The translations under genes and the position numbers were made by a program. From assembly GCA_018823135.1 (NCBI GenBank), contig JAHJJF010000086.1, positions 36,563 to 100,562 of the forward strand: a stretch of DNA of 64,000 nucleotides. The letters run 5' to 3'. The notes beneath the pieces were generated by a model. That model did no database searches. It saw nothing but the letters and a program-made list of their open reading frames with translations, and was not told the origin of the DNA. Positions 8,879 to 17,655 of the stretch are shown one piece after another. The DNA comes from Pseudomonadota bacterium. Its GTDB lineage: Bacteria; Desulfobacterota; Desulfobulbia; Desulfobulbales; CALZHT01. Positions within the stretch are counted from its first letter, which is position 1; every line of letters begins with the position of its first letter.

Positions 8879-11447
8879 TGCCTTTCTCCTCATCATGCGC
8901 TTTATCCATAATGTTTGCGAGGTCTGCCATTATCTTCCGCTTGTAACGATCCAAGATGGCCTCCTCACCCAGGACCATATCGATCTGGCGTGTATGAATG
9001 AGCAGATACCCGAGTAATGCCAGTCGGTCTTTGAGATATGCCGCCGGATATTTTTCAAGGCGGGCCGTAAGTGCGTCTCTTATCAAGTCGACCCGGAAAC
9101 CATACAATCGGAGAATCTCAGCCAGAAGAGTAACTCGCACCAGTCGGCGTCTTTCATCGGCTGCCCCCCCTTTGAACTGGAAACTGATATAATTCTCAGT
9201 AAGAAATTCCCCAAGATTTGCCTCGACAAGCGCAAAATGATAGCCAAGCCGGACACTCAAATTGCAGAAATTCCTTGAAACAAGAAAATAATTCCTGCCG
9301 CCCATGCTGGCACCTACAGCCGGCTCCAGACGCGGGTCCATGGTTGACTGCAAAATAATTGACCCGAAGCCCCTCAGGTTAACAGGCGGGGGGCCTTCCC
9401 ACGGGACAGCCACCATGCCGCGCCAGACAGCATGCATGGGTTCGGATTGAATATCATCAAGACTTACGTATTTACTTTCTGGTTGGACATTTTCACTGAA
9501 ACCATCGTCAAGGTTGATCACCCACCACTGGAAGGGCGTCTTGACAACCAGTTGTTTTGCCGAACGCTTGTCAAATCGATATTTCATCCCGAATTGAAAT
9601 ATTTCCTGTACCGCTTTTTCATGACAGAAACGAGTTATGTCATGAAGCGTCCGGCAGTATGACGGGGCGAATTGAACCGCTTTGGGATCAGTCAGATTCA
9701 GTGGGGAAATCTCCTGCAAAACTCTTTGTAAAATCTTGTAAACCGGGCTGCCAACCATGAGTTTGACTGCCGGCTGACTCCGGGCGATACGCTCAGCATC
9801 CTTTCCCCGGCAGATAACATTTTCAATAGCATCTACCGTAAGGATTTCACCATCATTATATGTGGAAAAAGCATCTTCCACTCCAAAAATAGCCGGGACT
9901 CCAAATTCACGGGCAACCGTTGCCAGATGGGCGGCCGCCTCCCCGGCAGCACTGATTATGGCCACCGCATGACTCACCAAGACCGCCCAGTCGGAATGGG
10001 GATAACGCACAAGGAGCACGGCTCCTCTGGGAAACTGCAGCAGATCGACCTGAGACTCCACCTTAAAAACCGGCCCTGAAGCAATTCCCCGGCTGACCGC
10101 TATTCCACCTGGACAGATGGCGGCATCTGTATTCTGGTCATCTCCGGCAGAAGCAAGGGCGGTAGCCTGAAAAGTTTCGGAATCGAGAGGGCGGCTCTGC
10201 AGAATGACCAGTTTCCCTTCGGAATCAAAAGACCACTCAATATCCTGAGGGCCACCAAAATGTTTTTCAAGCAGCAGCGTGGCTTGTGCCAGTTCCTGAA
10301 TTTGTTCATCTGACAAAAGAAAGACGCCCTCTGTCTGCCGGTTATCCGGCGTATTCGTTACTCCAGGGCTTTTGAATACAATTGGAAATGGTTGCTGGCG
10401 ATTCAAATGATAAACATCGCACGGCGCTTCACCTTCCACAACGTTTGCCGCAGTCCCGGCAACAGCATAGATATGCATCAGATTGCTGCCGGCATTTGAA
10501 TAGGAAACGCCGCTGACTGTTGCATCGATCATCATCAGGCATCCGACGCACATTACGATATCCTGATGCCTGTACCCCCGCCGCAGACGATAGACAAGGG
10601 CCTGACTTTTATACTTGCCGGCGAGTATCTCCTTGTAGGTATGGCCCAGGAAGTCGGGATGCACGTCGAGTTGCGTCCTGTATTGGCCGGCAAAGGAAGT
10701 GTTGACAAGGTCCTCGCCTGAGGCGCTTGATCGCATGGAGACAAGAATTTCCCGGCCTTGCCGCACCGCAAGCTGATAATAGGCTTGATTAATCTGACTA
10801 TCGAGATCTTCAGGCATCCTGGAATTGACAATAAGATTCTGAACAGCGGCACTGACCGTGAAAAGATCTTCAAGATCGTCCTCGTTCAACTGCTTGAGAC
10901 GACGGTTGATTTCATCCTGAAGATTATTCGTTGTGATGAAATGCCGGGCTGCTTCAGCGGTAATCACAAAGCCGTCTGGTGTGTTCAACCCGAGATGCTT
11001 GCGGATTTCACCGAGATTTGCCATCTTTTCGCCGACGGCATCAACGGAATGCCGGTCAATCTCCGACAGGGGGAGAACAAAGGGCTGAATCAGATCGGAA
11101 AATATGGGCCTGCTGGCAATGGTGTTTTCGATTCGTAATGATATTTCCTTGAAACGTGGAATAATACTCTCATATCTTCCGTCAGCAAGTTCCACGAGAT
11201 TTATGACCATTTTATAGACATTTGCCGTTAGAGCGGTACAATTCCCGCGGACAAAAGCCATGCCGAAAGAGCGTCCGGAATTAAGGGTCTGCTCCATCTC
11301 AGCCATTAATTTCAGGGCATTATTATTGGCGGTAAGCAGGGATCGAAATACCTTGAAATGTTGTTGAAAGGTCGCCTGGAGATCGACAGGATCTAATCCC
11401 GGTCCTCCGCGAAAGAGCTGTATGATATATTTTACAAAGCTATGCAT
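8862..11447 (-). CDS. PEP/pyruvate-binding protein with phosphohistidine domain, no PEP-binding barrel
   Basis: This protein has 861 residues. An N-terminal region of about 130 residues is of unknown type. A PPDK/PEP-synthase nucleotide-binding domain spans about 138-425, with SMRSSASGEDLVNTSFAGQY-like residues near 237-256 and ILQSRPLDSE near 415. A swivelling phosphohistidine domain follows, with its candidate catalytic His507 in AAAHLATVAREFGVPA. The C-terminal PEP/pyruvate TIM barrel of true PEP synthase is missing and is replaced by about 300 unrelated residues. The Ser/Thr normally before the catalytic His is Ala. It sits in an operon with a receiver gene, next to a TSUP/two-component cluster, so a regulatory or phosphotransfer role is likelier than gluconeogenesis. 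Confidence 0.82.
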   Translation of the reverse strand: MHSFVKYIIQLFRGGPGLDPVDLQATFQQHFKVFRSLLTANNNALKLMAEMEQTLNSGRSFGMAFVRGNCTALTANVYKMVINLVELADGRYESIIPRFKEISLRIENTIASRPIFSDLIQPFVLPLSEIDRHSVDAVGEKMANLGEIRKHLGLNTPDGFVITAEAARHFITTNNLQDEINRRLKQLNEDDLEDLFTVSAAVQNLIVNSRMPEDLDSQINQAYYQLAVRQGREILVSMRSSASGEDLVNTSFAGQYRTQLDVHPDFLGHTYKEILAGKYKSQALVYRLRRGYRHQDIVMCVGCLMMIDATVSGVSYSNAGSNLMHIYAVAGTAANVVEGEAPCDVYHLNRQQPFPIVFKSPGVTNTPDNRQTEGVFLLSDEQIQELAQATLLLEKHFGGPQDIEWSFDSEGKLVILQSRPLDSETFQATALASAGDDQNTDAAICPGGIAVSRGIASGPVFKVESQVDLLQFPRGAVLLVRYPHSDWAVLVSHAVAIISAAGEAAAHLATVAREFGVPAIFGVEDAFSTYNDGEILTVDAIENVICRGKDAERIARSQPAVKLMVGSPVYKILQRVLQEISPLNLTDPKAVQFAPSYCRTLHDITRFCHEKAVQEIFQFGMKYRFDKRSAKQLVVKTPFQWWVINLDDGFSENVQPESKYVSLDDIQSEPMHAVWRGMVAVPWEGPPPVNLRGFGSIILQSTMDPRLEPAVGASMGGRNYFLVSRNFCNLSVRLGYHFALVEANLGEFLTENYISFQFKGGAADERRRLVRVTLLAEILRLYGFRVDLIRDALTARLEKYPAAYLKDRLALLGYLLIHTRQIDMVLGEEAILDRYKRKIMADLANIMDKAHDEEKGNEKDN

Positions 11448-11545
11448 GGCTTTGGTACTGTTCTCATTCGGTGCGAATATGGAGTATCAGACACATCATT
11501 TGATGACTTTTAATCCCTCCTGAAAAAAATTGCATGTTTTCAGAC

Positions 11546-11595
11546 AAAAAAAGCGCCACAAGGTGGAAGAGGAGTATCTGAGCCCTGTGGCGCTT
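11546..11595 (-). terminator. Terminator of the sigma-54 operon
   Basis: Perfect 10-base arms aagcgccaca (11551-11560) and its complement (11586-11595) enclose a loop of about 25 bases. On the minus strand the stem is followed by a run of Ts (11552-11546). It lies after the membrane-protein gene ending at 11672 and before the PEP-binding gene, so it separates the two units. Confidence 0.8.
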
Positions 11596-11671
11596 AATTG
11601 AAACTTGGCTGAATGAGACGCGGCAAGGGAGAGCAGTCTTCTATAACTGCAAAACCGCTTTCAACCAGGCA

Positions 11672-12358
11672 TCAATGTTCCAACTTCAATCCCCAGCCCT
11701 CGAACATGAAAAGAATGGAAAAACCGAACCATAATGTATAAATGACATACCCCACCAGGGAAACAACCACAATTGCCGCTTTATCCTTAATGCTCTCGGC
11801 CGGAATGCCGTAGTAATTATAGGCCGGCTCCACTCCCCTGGTCTGCGACTTGTTAATAATCTTGGCTTCTTTGAACATCTTCTGTTTATTGAAGTCCTTT
11901 TCCGCAGCCTTGAGGGCATACCACCAGTCATACATAACCTGCTTTGCTTCTAAACCGTATTTTGCGGCAAATGCCTGCCCGTCATTAGCAAACGCCATAT
12001 CGGCATCATTGAGAATATTTTCAAGCATCAGGCCAAGACCACCTTCCACTTTGACATTTACGTCATCAACCGCAACCCGAGCATCGCCTGCCTTAAAAAG
12101 CTTGGCATACCGTTTGGCCTGCTCGGGGCTGCCGGCTTTTATGTTCAAGGTGACCTGCTGGCCCTTGTACTGTTGCGCCTCTTTCACCACGCCCGGAATG
12201 TAATAAGCTGATTTCTTTGAAATGGTATTATACAGATTGTCCATATAATTCAGGATGTTCTGACCGGCAAAGAGTGGCGACATGCCGATGGCGAATACTA
12301 TCCAGAAACCGATAAACAGCAGCAGGCCGCCGCCGAATTCTTTCTTGTTGGCAATCAT
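11672..12358 (-). CDS. Two-span membrane protein paired with TSUP transporter
   Basis: This 228-residue protein has one membrane span near residues 10-31 (GGLLLFIGFWIVFAIGM) and a second near 195-220. A soluble, mostly extracytoplasmic domain of about 160 residues lies between, rich in Lys and Asp and containing YYIPGVVKEAQQYKG. The start overlaps the TSUP gene stop by four bases (ATGA), so the two are co-translated. I do not recognise the family. Context suggests an accessory subunit of the transporter, perhaps shaping substrate access. Confidence 0.78.
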   Translation of the reverse strand: MIANKKEFGGGLLLFIGFWIVFAIGMSPLFAGQNILNYMDNLYNTISKKSAYYIPGVVKEAQQYKGQQVTLNIKAGSPEQAKRYAKLFKAGDARVAVDDVNVKVEGGLGLMLENILNDADMAFANDGQAFAAKYGLEAKQVMYDWWYALKAAEKDFNKQKMFKEAKIINKSQTRGVEPAYNYYGIPAESIKDKAAIVVVSLVGYVIYTLWFGFSILFMFEGWGLKLEH

Positions 12359-13644
12359 GCGTGCACCCCCTCACCCTTCAGTGTTTTTATATTCATCAGA
12401 AAAGTACCAATTACCCAGATCGCAAAAATTGAGATGACCACGAAAAAGAGATAGACGCCAATCTGTTCCAGAATTTTTCCGGTATTGTCGGATATGGTAA
12501 TGACATCCATTTTGCCAAGCTTGGCGGGCAGGGCGAAGACCCGATTGACAAACCCGGCAAGTACCGCCGTGGCGTAAAAACCCCGGATAGTGGTGCCGGG
12601 AACAACCTTGGTCACCAGCGAACCGATCTGAATTCCGAGCAGTGAGCCAAGCAGCATGCCGATGGCCAGGGTATAAAAGATGAACCCATAGATGGCGTAC
12701 TGACCAAGACCTGCATACCCGGCGGTAAAGATAATCTGGAAGATGTCGGTGCCAACCGTGGTTGCCGAGGAAACACCAAGGCCGTACACGAAAATCGGGA
12801 AGGTGAGAAAGCCGCCGCCGACACCCATGATGGCTGCGGCGAGGCCTACAATGGCACCGCTGATCACCAGAAAAATTGCCGAGATCTTGCGGCCGCCCGG
12901 CACCACGCCCTGGTCGAAATGCAGCATGGGCGGAATGTTGACGGACTGAATTTTCTGGGCCAGGCCGGTCATTGATTCACCGCCTGCATCAACATCGCCG
13001 GTTTTTGCAGCCTTTGCGGCAGACTTTCTTGCCGACAGGCAATCAGCCAGGGAATAAAACCCCAGAAAACCCAGCATGATCACATAGACTGTGGTAATAA
13101 AGGCATCGCTTAAAACAGGGTTCAATTCATAGAGAGTGCGATTGATATAGCCGCCCAGAGTGGCCCCGCCGATGGAGCCGATCAGAAAGGTCCCTGCCAG
13201 CGATACAGAGATGTTGCCGAGTTTACGATGCAGGACACTGCCCATAATCGCCTTGGCAAAAATATGAAACAGGTCGGTGCCCACCGCCAGAATTCCTTTT
13301 ACGCCTGCGCTCATCAGGGCCGGGGCAATTATAAAACCACCGCCCGCTCCGATACAGCCGGTGATGAGCCCTGCACAAAGGCCGACACCGATGGAAGCAA
13401 AGAAGATGGTATTCGTGTAAAATGCCGGGCTATAGGCCTTTTTACCGCCCAGAACATCCGGCAGGGCGATGGCGATTTCTTCCGCAAATGCGATGCCACC
13501 CAAAACAATCGGGATCAGCAGCAGCCCTAAAATCATCAGACGTCGGCGACTCTGCAATATCCGCCGGGACGTGTCCAGGTCCCAGGCAGCATAGGCCTGC
13601 GCCCCAGACATCATCATCTCATATAACTGTTTTCCCATCTTCAT
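12355..13644 (-). CDS. TSUP-family transporter (TauE/SafE-like)
   Basis: This 429-residue polytopic protein has the two-fold repeat of the TauE/SafE (TSUP) family. The first half carries GAGGGFIIAPALMSAG followed by GTDLFHI, the second carries GVGGGFLTFPIFVYG followed by GTDIFQI. The family exports or imports sulfite, sulfonates, thiosulfate or related anions; substrate is not readable here. A soluble N-terminal stretch of about 35 residues precedes the first span. GGGAGG lies upstream of the ATG. It is embedded in a sensor-kinase/receiver operon with a small membrane partner, suggesting regulated transport of a sulfur anion, which is inference. Confidence 0.88.
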   Translation of the reverse strand: MKMGKQLYEMMMSGAQAYAAWDLDTSRRILQSRRRLMILGLLLIPIVLGGIAFAEEIAIALPDVLGGKKAYSPAFYTNTIFFASIGVGLCAGLITGCIGAGGGFIIAPALMSAGVKGILAVGTDLFHIFAKAIMGSVLHRKLGNISVSLAGTFLIGSIGGATLGGYINRTLYELNPVLSDAFITTVYVIMLGFLGFYSLADCLSARKSAAKAAKTGDVDAGGESMTGLAQKIQSVNIPPMLHFDQGVVPGGRKISAIFLVISGAIVGLAAAIMGVGGGFLTFPIFVYGLGVSSATTVGTDIFQIIFTAGYAGLGQYAIYGFIFYTLAIGMLLGSLLGIQIGSLVTKVVPGTTIRGFYATAVLAGFVNRVFALPAKLGKMDVITISDNTGKILEQIGVYLFFVVISIFAIWVIGTFLMNIKTLKGEGVHA

Positions 13645-13731
13645 CTTTTGTTTTCCTCCCTCAAGTGTTCAAGTTTATTTTTCATGTCGCTTTTTTTTAT
13701 TTTCCGGGACAATGCTCGTTTTTGTCCGGTG

Positions 13732-14145
13732 TTAAACTGTATCGTTGCAATTCTGCTGCAGGAGGATCTTGCCGTAAGGCTCACACTTGAGCAGGAGACA
13801 GAGCTTTTCCAGCAAGGTCTCAAGCTCCACCGGCTTTATGAGGTATTCCACTGCACCCTGAAGCATGCTTTCCTTACCATCACTGGCTGAGGCATGTCCG
13901 GTCAGCATGACTACAATGGTTTCAGGACTGACACACCGTATAGTCCGCAATACATGGACGCCATTGGTATCCGGCAGCAGCATATCCAGCACCACCGCAT
14001 CAAAGTGGCCTGTGGAAATTTTCTTGATTGCATCGGCGCCATTGTATGCTGATTCGCAGTTGACACCGCGCATCAGCAGCCTTTTGGCCAGACAGTCAAC
14101 AAAATCCCTTTCATCGTCCACGAGCAGAATTCGTTTATTCCTCAT
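13732..14145 (-). CDS. Receiver-only response regulator
   Basis: A 137-residue stand-alone CheY-like receiver. VDDE, the acceptor Asp in VVLDMLLPD, Thr in MLTGHAS and Lys in LIKPVE are all present. A short C-terminal tail of about 20 residues has no output domain. The start codon overlaps the stop of the upstream kinase gene by four bases (14142-14145), so this is its likely cognate receiver. It is similar to the receivers at 8465 and 21150. Confidence 0.9.
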   Translation of the reverse strand: MRNKRILLVDDERDFVDCLAKRLLMRGVNCESAYNGADAIKKISTGHFDAVVLDMLLPDTNGVHVLRTIRCVSPETIVVMLTGHASASDGKESMLQGAVEYLIKPVELETLLEKLCLLLKCEPYGKILLQQNCNDTV

Positions 14146-15824
14146 AATTTTTCCTCATGGGTCTGAACTTCGACCTTATTATTCAAACTCAAAGAAACCG
14201 TGAAGAGACACCCTCCCTGCTCCCGGTTAACCACTTCAAGATCACCATTCATCTTCTGCATGATATTGCGTGAAATTAATAACCCGAGTCCGGTCCCCTT
14301 GCCTTTCTCCTTTGTGGTGTAAAATGGCTGAAAAATTTTATCTGTATCGTGTTCGGGTATCCCTGGACCCGTATCAGCAAACTGCACATGAATCCTGCCA
14401 TCCACCTGCAAAGTACTTACGGTAATGACTCCTTCGCTGCCGATGGCATCAATAGCGTTATTTAGAATGTTGAGAAACACCTGCTGCAACTGTGTTGCCT
14501 CAGTTCTTACCACCGGCAGACCCTCCGCATATTCTCGCTTGATAATAATCCGGTTGCTGCACGCCTCTTTTTCCAGAAGATTTATCGTTTCTTCGACGAT
14601 CTTGTTAATATCCGTTTCAAACCATTCCCCATCATCTGAACCGGCAAACCCAAGCAGGCGTTTCGTAATGCCCCCTGCACGCCTGACCTGAGTTCGAATT
14701 TTTTCAATAGCTCGAAGAGCTTCCTGATGATCGTAAGCTTGACCTTCCGTTTCCTGCTCCAGCAGCTCGTTTATCCACCCAGCCTGTGCACTAATGACTT
14801 GCAGCGGATTATTTATCTCATGAGCGACACTGGCGGCCAGACGACCGATCAGGGCCATCTTTTCAACCTCTCTGACCTTATCCGTCAGGTTCATCCTCTG
14901 TTCTTCCGCGCGTTCAATTTTATTTACCAGGGGGTTTATCACTAACCTGGCGACAATAAGGATCAGGAGCGCGGTTCCCACGATAACGGTGAGCCCGATT
15001 TTTCTGGCCTGATAAAAATCTTTGAGTGAAGAAGGGATATCAGTTTTCAGGACCAGCAGCCAGTTACCCCTGTTTAATGGCGCCACAGCATAAAGATAAT
15101 TATTATAGGAGGTTACCTTAACACCTCTACTGGCGATTTCGTGCAGCATGCGGACGTGACCCGGATCAAAAATCGTCTGCCCGAGACGGCTCGTTGTCTG
15201 CATCTCGCCTTGACGGCTAATTATAAAGGCGTCACCATTTGGTCCGACATTGGCACTGGCAACCAGGGCATTAAACATTTCAGAATTGATCGTTGCCCTT
15301 AACAGCCATGATCTGTCTTGTGATGCGACTGCAACAACAAGATGGGGTACACCGCGGTAACCGGTGAATACATCACTCACATATCTGCCTTGTTTCATGA
15401 CCTCGACAAACCAAGGGGAATCCGCATAATTTTTTCCCACCAGCCTTTCCGTAAAAGGCCCAACATAGGCTAGATGGCGCCCAGCCCCGTCAATAACACC
15501 AAGATCAGTCATCACATTGTTTCGGTTAACCGCAAAAAAAACCTTCTCCAGCCTGTCTACCCGGCTGAGCTCTTCCTGCATAAAGAGTTGCAAAAGTCCG
15601 CCAAGCAGATCTTCCTGATTGGCAAGGAAGAGATCGATCAGCTCTTTTCTGCTTTCTGAAAAACTTGAGAGTTCGTTTTCTGTCTTGGTCAACCAGGAAT
15701 CTTGAAAAAGTTTTGAGGAGTTCCAGTTGATAAAAATCAGCGGTAGAATGGCAAGCAGGATAATCACCAGGCTAAAAATCCTTTTCTGGCCGGAATAGTA
15801 ATCCGCCCGCGGTTTCTGCTTCAT
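14142..15824 (-). CDS. dCache sensor histidine kinase (copy 1)
   Basis: A membrane sensor kinase of about 560 residues. Order: membrane span 16-33, an extracytoplasmic dCache-type sensing domain of about 240 residues with GPF-ERLVGKNYADSPW and VFTGYRGVPHLVVAV, a second span near 276-296, HisKA with phospho-acceptor in ASVAHEINNPLQV (about His335), then HATPase_c with an N box NILNNAIDAIG and GTGLGLLISRN. The ATG at 15824 has GGGGAAG upstream; a GTG at 15914 would add 30 residues without a ribosome site. Its sensing domain and HisKA closely resemble those of the plus-strand kinase at 19414, so the two are paralogues. Confidence 0.9.
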   Translation of the reverse strand: MKQKPRADYYSGQKRIFSLVIILLAILPLIFINWNSSKLFQDSWLTKTENELSSFSESRKELIDLFLANQEDLLGGLLQLFMQEELSRVDRLEKVFFAVNRNNVMTDLGVIDGAGRHLAYVGPFTERLVGKNYADSPWFVEVMKQGRYVSDVFTGYRGVPHLVVAVASQDRSWLLRATINSEMFNALVASANVGPNGDAFIISRQGEMQTTSRLGQTIFDPGHVRMLHEIASRGVKVTSYNNYLYAVAPLNRGNWLLVLKTDIPSSLKDFYQARKIGLTVIVGTALLILIVARLVINPLVNKIERAEEQRMNLTDKVREVEKMALIGRLAASVAHEINNPLQVISAQAGWINELLEQETEGQAYDHQEALRAIEKIRTQVRRAGGITKRLLGFAGSDDGEWFETDINKIVEETINLLEKEACSNRIIIKREYAEGLPVVRTEATQLQQVFLNILNNAIDAIGSEGVITVSTLQVDGRIHVQFADTGPGIPEHDTDKIFQPFYTTKEKGKGTGLGLLISRNIMQKMNGDLEVVNREQGGCLFTVSLSLNNKVEVQTHEEKL

Positions 15825-15927
15825 TACTTCCCCGGGGATGGTGGCGAAATACATTTTCACGGCAGGCAGGGCTCCCTGCGTGCCGCCCTGCCGATTACCA
15901 TCACCTGATGCCACCGACTAACTCTTT

Positions 15928-16371
15928 TCATCTTGCTATTTTCCGTGCCGTCTCAAATTCACCTGCCTCGGCAAAGGCAACCGCGGCCATCGTATTGTTT
16001 TTATTCATTTCTCTGTGCGCTGATCTGATTCTGTCCACCAGCATCTCGATATCAACAGGCTTTTTCAGGTAATCAAAAGCCCCCAGGCGTCGCGCCTCGC
16101 CCTCTTCAAGATCATTGCCGTGGCCGGTAAGAATTATGACCTGAATCCTCGGGTAGTGCTCTTTCACCCTGCGCAGAACTTCCATTCCGTCCAACCCCGG
16201 CATCTTTAGGTCAAGAACGATGATGTCAGGAAGATTCTGCCCCACATATCGCAAGGCATCCTTGCCGTTCAAGGCCGTTTTACTTTTAAGGTCTCTCAAG
16301 TCCAGTAGCTCAGAAATGGAAACGATAAAATCTTCCTCGTCATCAACCAGTAATATTTTAATGTCCTCCAT
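15928..16371 (-). CDS. Response regulator receiver with FAEAGE tail
   Basis: A CheY-like receiver (residues 1-120) with VDDEEDF, the acceptor in IVLDLKMPG, Thr in ILTGHG and Lys in LKKPVD. The last 22 residues form a short helical tail, MAAVAFAEAGEFETARKIAR. The same motif recurs in the small proteins at 16428 and 16989, a family signature of this operon. There is no DNA-binding domain. It lies 104 bases upstream of the chosen kinase start (14 bases from the alternative GTG). Confidence 0.9.
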   Translation of the reverse strand: MEDIKILLVDDEEDFIVSISELLDLRDLKSKTALNGKDALRYVGQNLPDIIVLDLKMPGLDGMEVLRRVKEHYPRIQVIILTGHGNDLEEGEARRLGAFDYLKKPVDIEMLVDRIRSAHREMNKNNTMAAVAFAEAGEFETARKIAR

Positions 16372-16427
16372 AAAGCCTCTCCTCTATAATGTTTTTGCAA
16401 CTTATGGTTAAATCATACGATCGATGG

Positions 16428-16544
16428 TTATTCATGGTCTGTTGTTTCATCTTCATCCAAGAAATCCAGGGCGCTTTCAAATTCCCCGGCTTGAGCAAAG
16501 GTTGCAGCAGCCATTGTCTGTCTGATTTTTTCACCTAGCGACAT
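16428..16544 (-). CDS. 38-residue FAEAGE-motif small protein
   Basis: A short frame reads MSLGEKIRQT followed by MAAATFAQAGEFESALDFLD and an acidic tail ending DETTDHE. The central motif matches the tail of the neighbouring receiver (MAAVAFAEAGEFETA) and the protein at 16989 (MNAITFAEAGEWDTA), so it is unlikely to be chance. It overlaps the 3' end of the degenerate receiver gene by 10 bases in another frame, and has AAGGCGGCGAGG upstream. Gene callers would usually miss it. Function is unknown; it may be a free version of the receiver tail. Confidence 0.65.
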   Translation of the reverse strand: MSLGEKIRQTMAAATFAQAGEFESALDFLDEDETTDHE

Positions 16545-16939
16545 TCCTCGCCGCCTTTTGACCGATTTTTTTCTCCGACTACAGGCTTCCAGAATTTTTT
16601 TTTTAATGTGTCGGTGTCGAACGGGACGGTGAGTTCGTCAGAAGCACCGGCCTGCATACCATCCATGGATGCATTAACCCGGTCGCTGGTGTTCAGCAGA
16701 ATGACCTCCACATATTTTGATTTCTGCCGCAACCGGTGCAGAAATCTCACTGCCTTTTCCGGGGTGCACCGGATATCAAGGAGGACGACATCAATATTGT
16801 CCAACAAGAGATAATTGGGATCTTCCCAGCTATCTTGGGCCTCTTCATGCCATATTGCATAAATTTTCCAGGCTTCAATGGTTCTGCAGAGCATCTGTGC
16901 AAATTCCGCATCCAAGGTTTTGATATACACCGTGCTCAT
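16535..16939 (-). CDS. Degenerate receiver-like protein
   Basis: This 134-residue protein has the length and beta-alpha pattern of a receiver, including IDVVLLDIRC at the acceptor position and VILLNTSD at the Thr position. The acidic pair at the N-terminus is lost (VYIKTLDAEF), and the conserved Lys before Pro is Val (TVPFDTD). It may therefore be phosphorylation-independent, or bind a partner constitutively. It lies within the sigma-54 operon between two FAEAGE-motif genes. Classification as a pseudo-receiver rests on fold pattern and context. Confidence 0.72.
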   Translation of the reverse strand: MSTVYIKTLDAEFAQMLCRTIEAWKIYAIWHEEAQDSWEDPNYLLLDNIDVVLLDIRCTPEKAVRFLHRLRQKSKYVEVILLNTSDRVNASMDGMQAGASDELTVPFDTDTLKKKFWKPVVGEKNRSKGGEECR

Positions 16940-16988
16940 GAAGTGGACTCCGATCCGCCTTTCCGAGGGAATACCCTGCGGAGCTCTT

Positions 16989-17300
16989 TCATTCCCCTGG
17001 TTCCCATGCTAAGGCCCCATAGGACATGCGAATGCCCTCCAGGCCTAATGTCTTAATAAAATCCATGATGTATTGATTTTCATGATGTTCATCTTCCATC
17101 AGCCGAACGGCTTCGGCATGCAGTCCTTCCTCTGCAAAGGCAACTGCCATAAACACTTTGAAGAAGTGCGGAATTTTTCGACTTATACCCCGAACCACAG
17201 GAATCATGGCCCTTGCGGTATCCCATTCCCCTGCTTCAGCAAAGGTGATGGCATTCATCCAACTCTGATGGGTCTGATCCGTATTCATCTTCTTGTTCAT
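16989..17300 (-). CDS. FAEAGE-repeat protein, first gene of sigma-54 operon
   Basis: This protein has 103 residues from the ATG at 17300, which has GGGAGG nine bases upstream; the start at 17339 lacks one. It contains two motif copies, MNAITFAEAGEWDTARAMI and, about 30 residues later, FMAVAFAEEGLHAEAVRLM, which look like short helix pairs of TPR type. The C-terminal part (IMDFIKTLGLEGIRMSYG) is unrecognised. As the first gene after the sigma-54 promoter it may be the most highly expressed. Function is unknown; a protein-protein adaptor in signalling is inferred. Confidence 0.72.
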   Translation of the reverse strand: MNKKMNTDQTHQSWMNAITFAEAGEWDTARAMIPVVRGISRKIPHFFKVFMAVAFAEEGLHAEAVRLMEDEHHENQYIMDFIKTLGLEGIRMSYGALAWEPGE

Positions 17301-17363
17301 GGCGTAACCTCCCTTGCAAAATAATTGATCGTCATACAACGTTTTGCGCTTGACTTAATAAAA

Positions 17364-17379
17364 AGCAATGTTCGTGCCA
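17364..17379 (-). promoter_or_regulatory. Sigma-54 (-24/-12) promoter
   Basis: On the minus strand the sequence is TGGCACGAACATTGCT. This matches the sigma-54 consensus TGGCACG-N4-TTGC(A/T) at every conserved position, with the required GG to GC spacing. The start point would be near 17353, about 50 bases before the ATG at 17300. A sigma-54 activator gene lies divergently next to it, supporting the call. Confidence 0.88.
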
Positions 17380-17655
17380 TGATCGAAAATAGCTGCAAAT
17401 TCAAACAGTTACCCGAAACAACACCCCGTCACCCGACTCAAAATAAACGAGACAGAGAACAAATCGACACACAACGATACAGTTTAATGATATCTCGCAG
17501 CACCGAAAACAAGGCTCTAATTCCACGCAAACCACCAATAACAAAGAAACTTATTGACATTCAAGGTGCAAAAAAGTACAAAACAACTCAAGACATATCG
17601 ATACACAATCTGTCTAATAAAACAAAAACAGCCGGATAGTCGGCATCCACCAACC
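17380..17655. other. Divergent regulatory region
   Basis: This is the gap between the sigma-54 promoter and the activator gene. It is AT-rich, with no plausible gene, and is the expected place for activator-binding sites upstream of the -24/-12 element. Related patches (cgatacag and cgatacac) occur near 17475 and 17600, but I cannot define an operator with confidence. Confidence 0.45.

Noticed and set aside
17554..17655. N-terminal extension of the sigma-54 activator from a TTG
   Set aside because: No ribosome site and low-complexity sequence; the PAS domain begins after the ATG at 17656.
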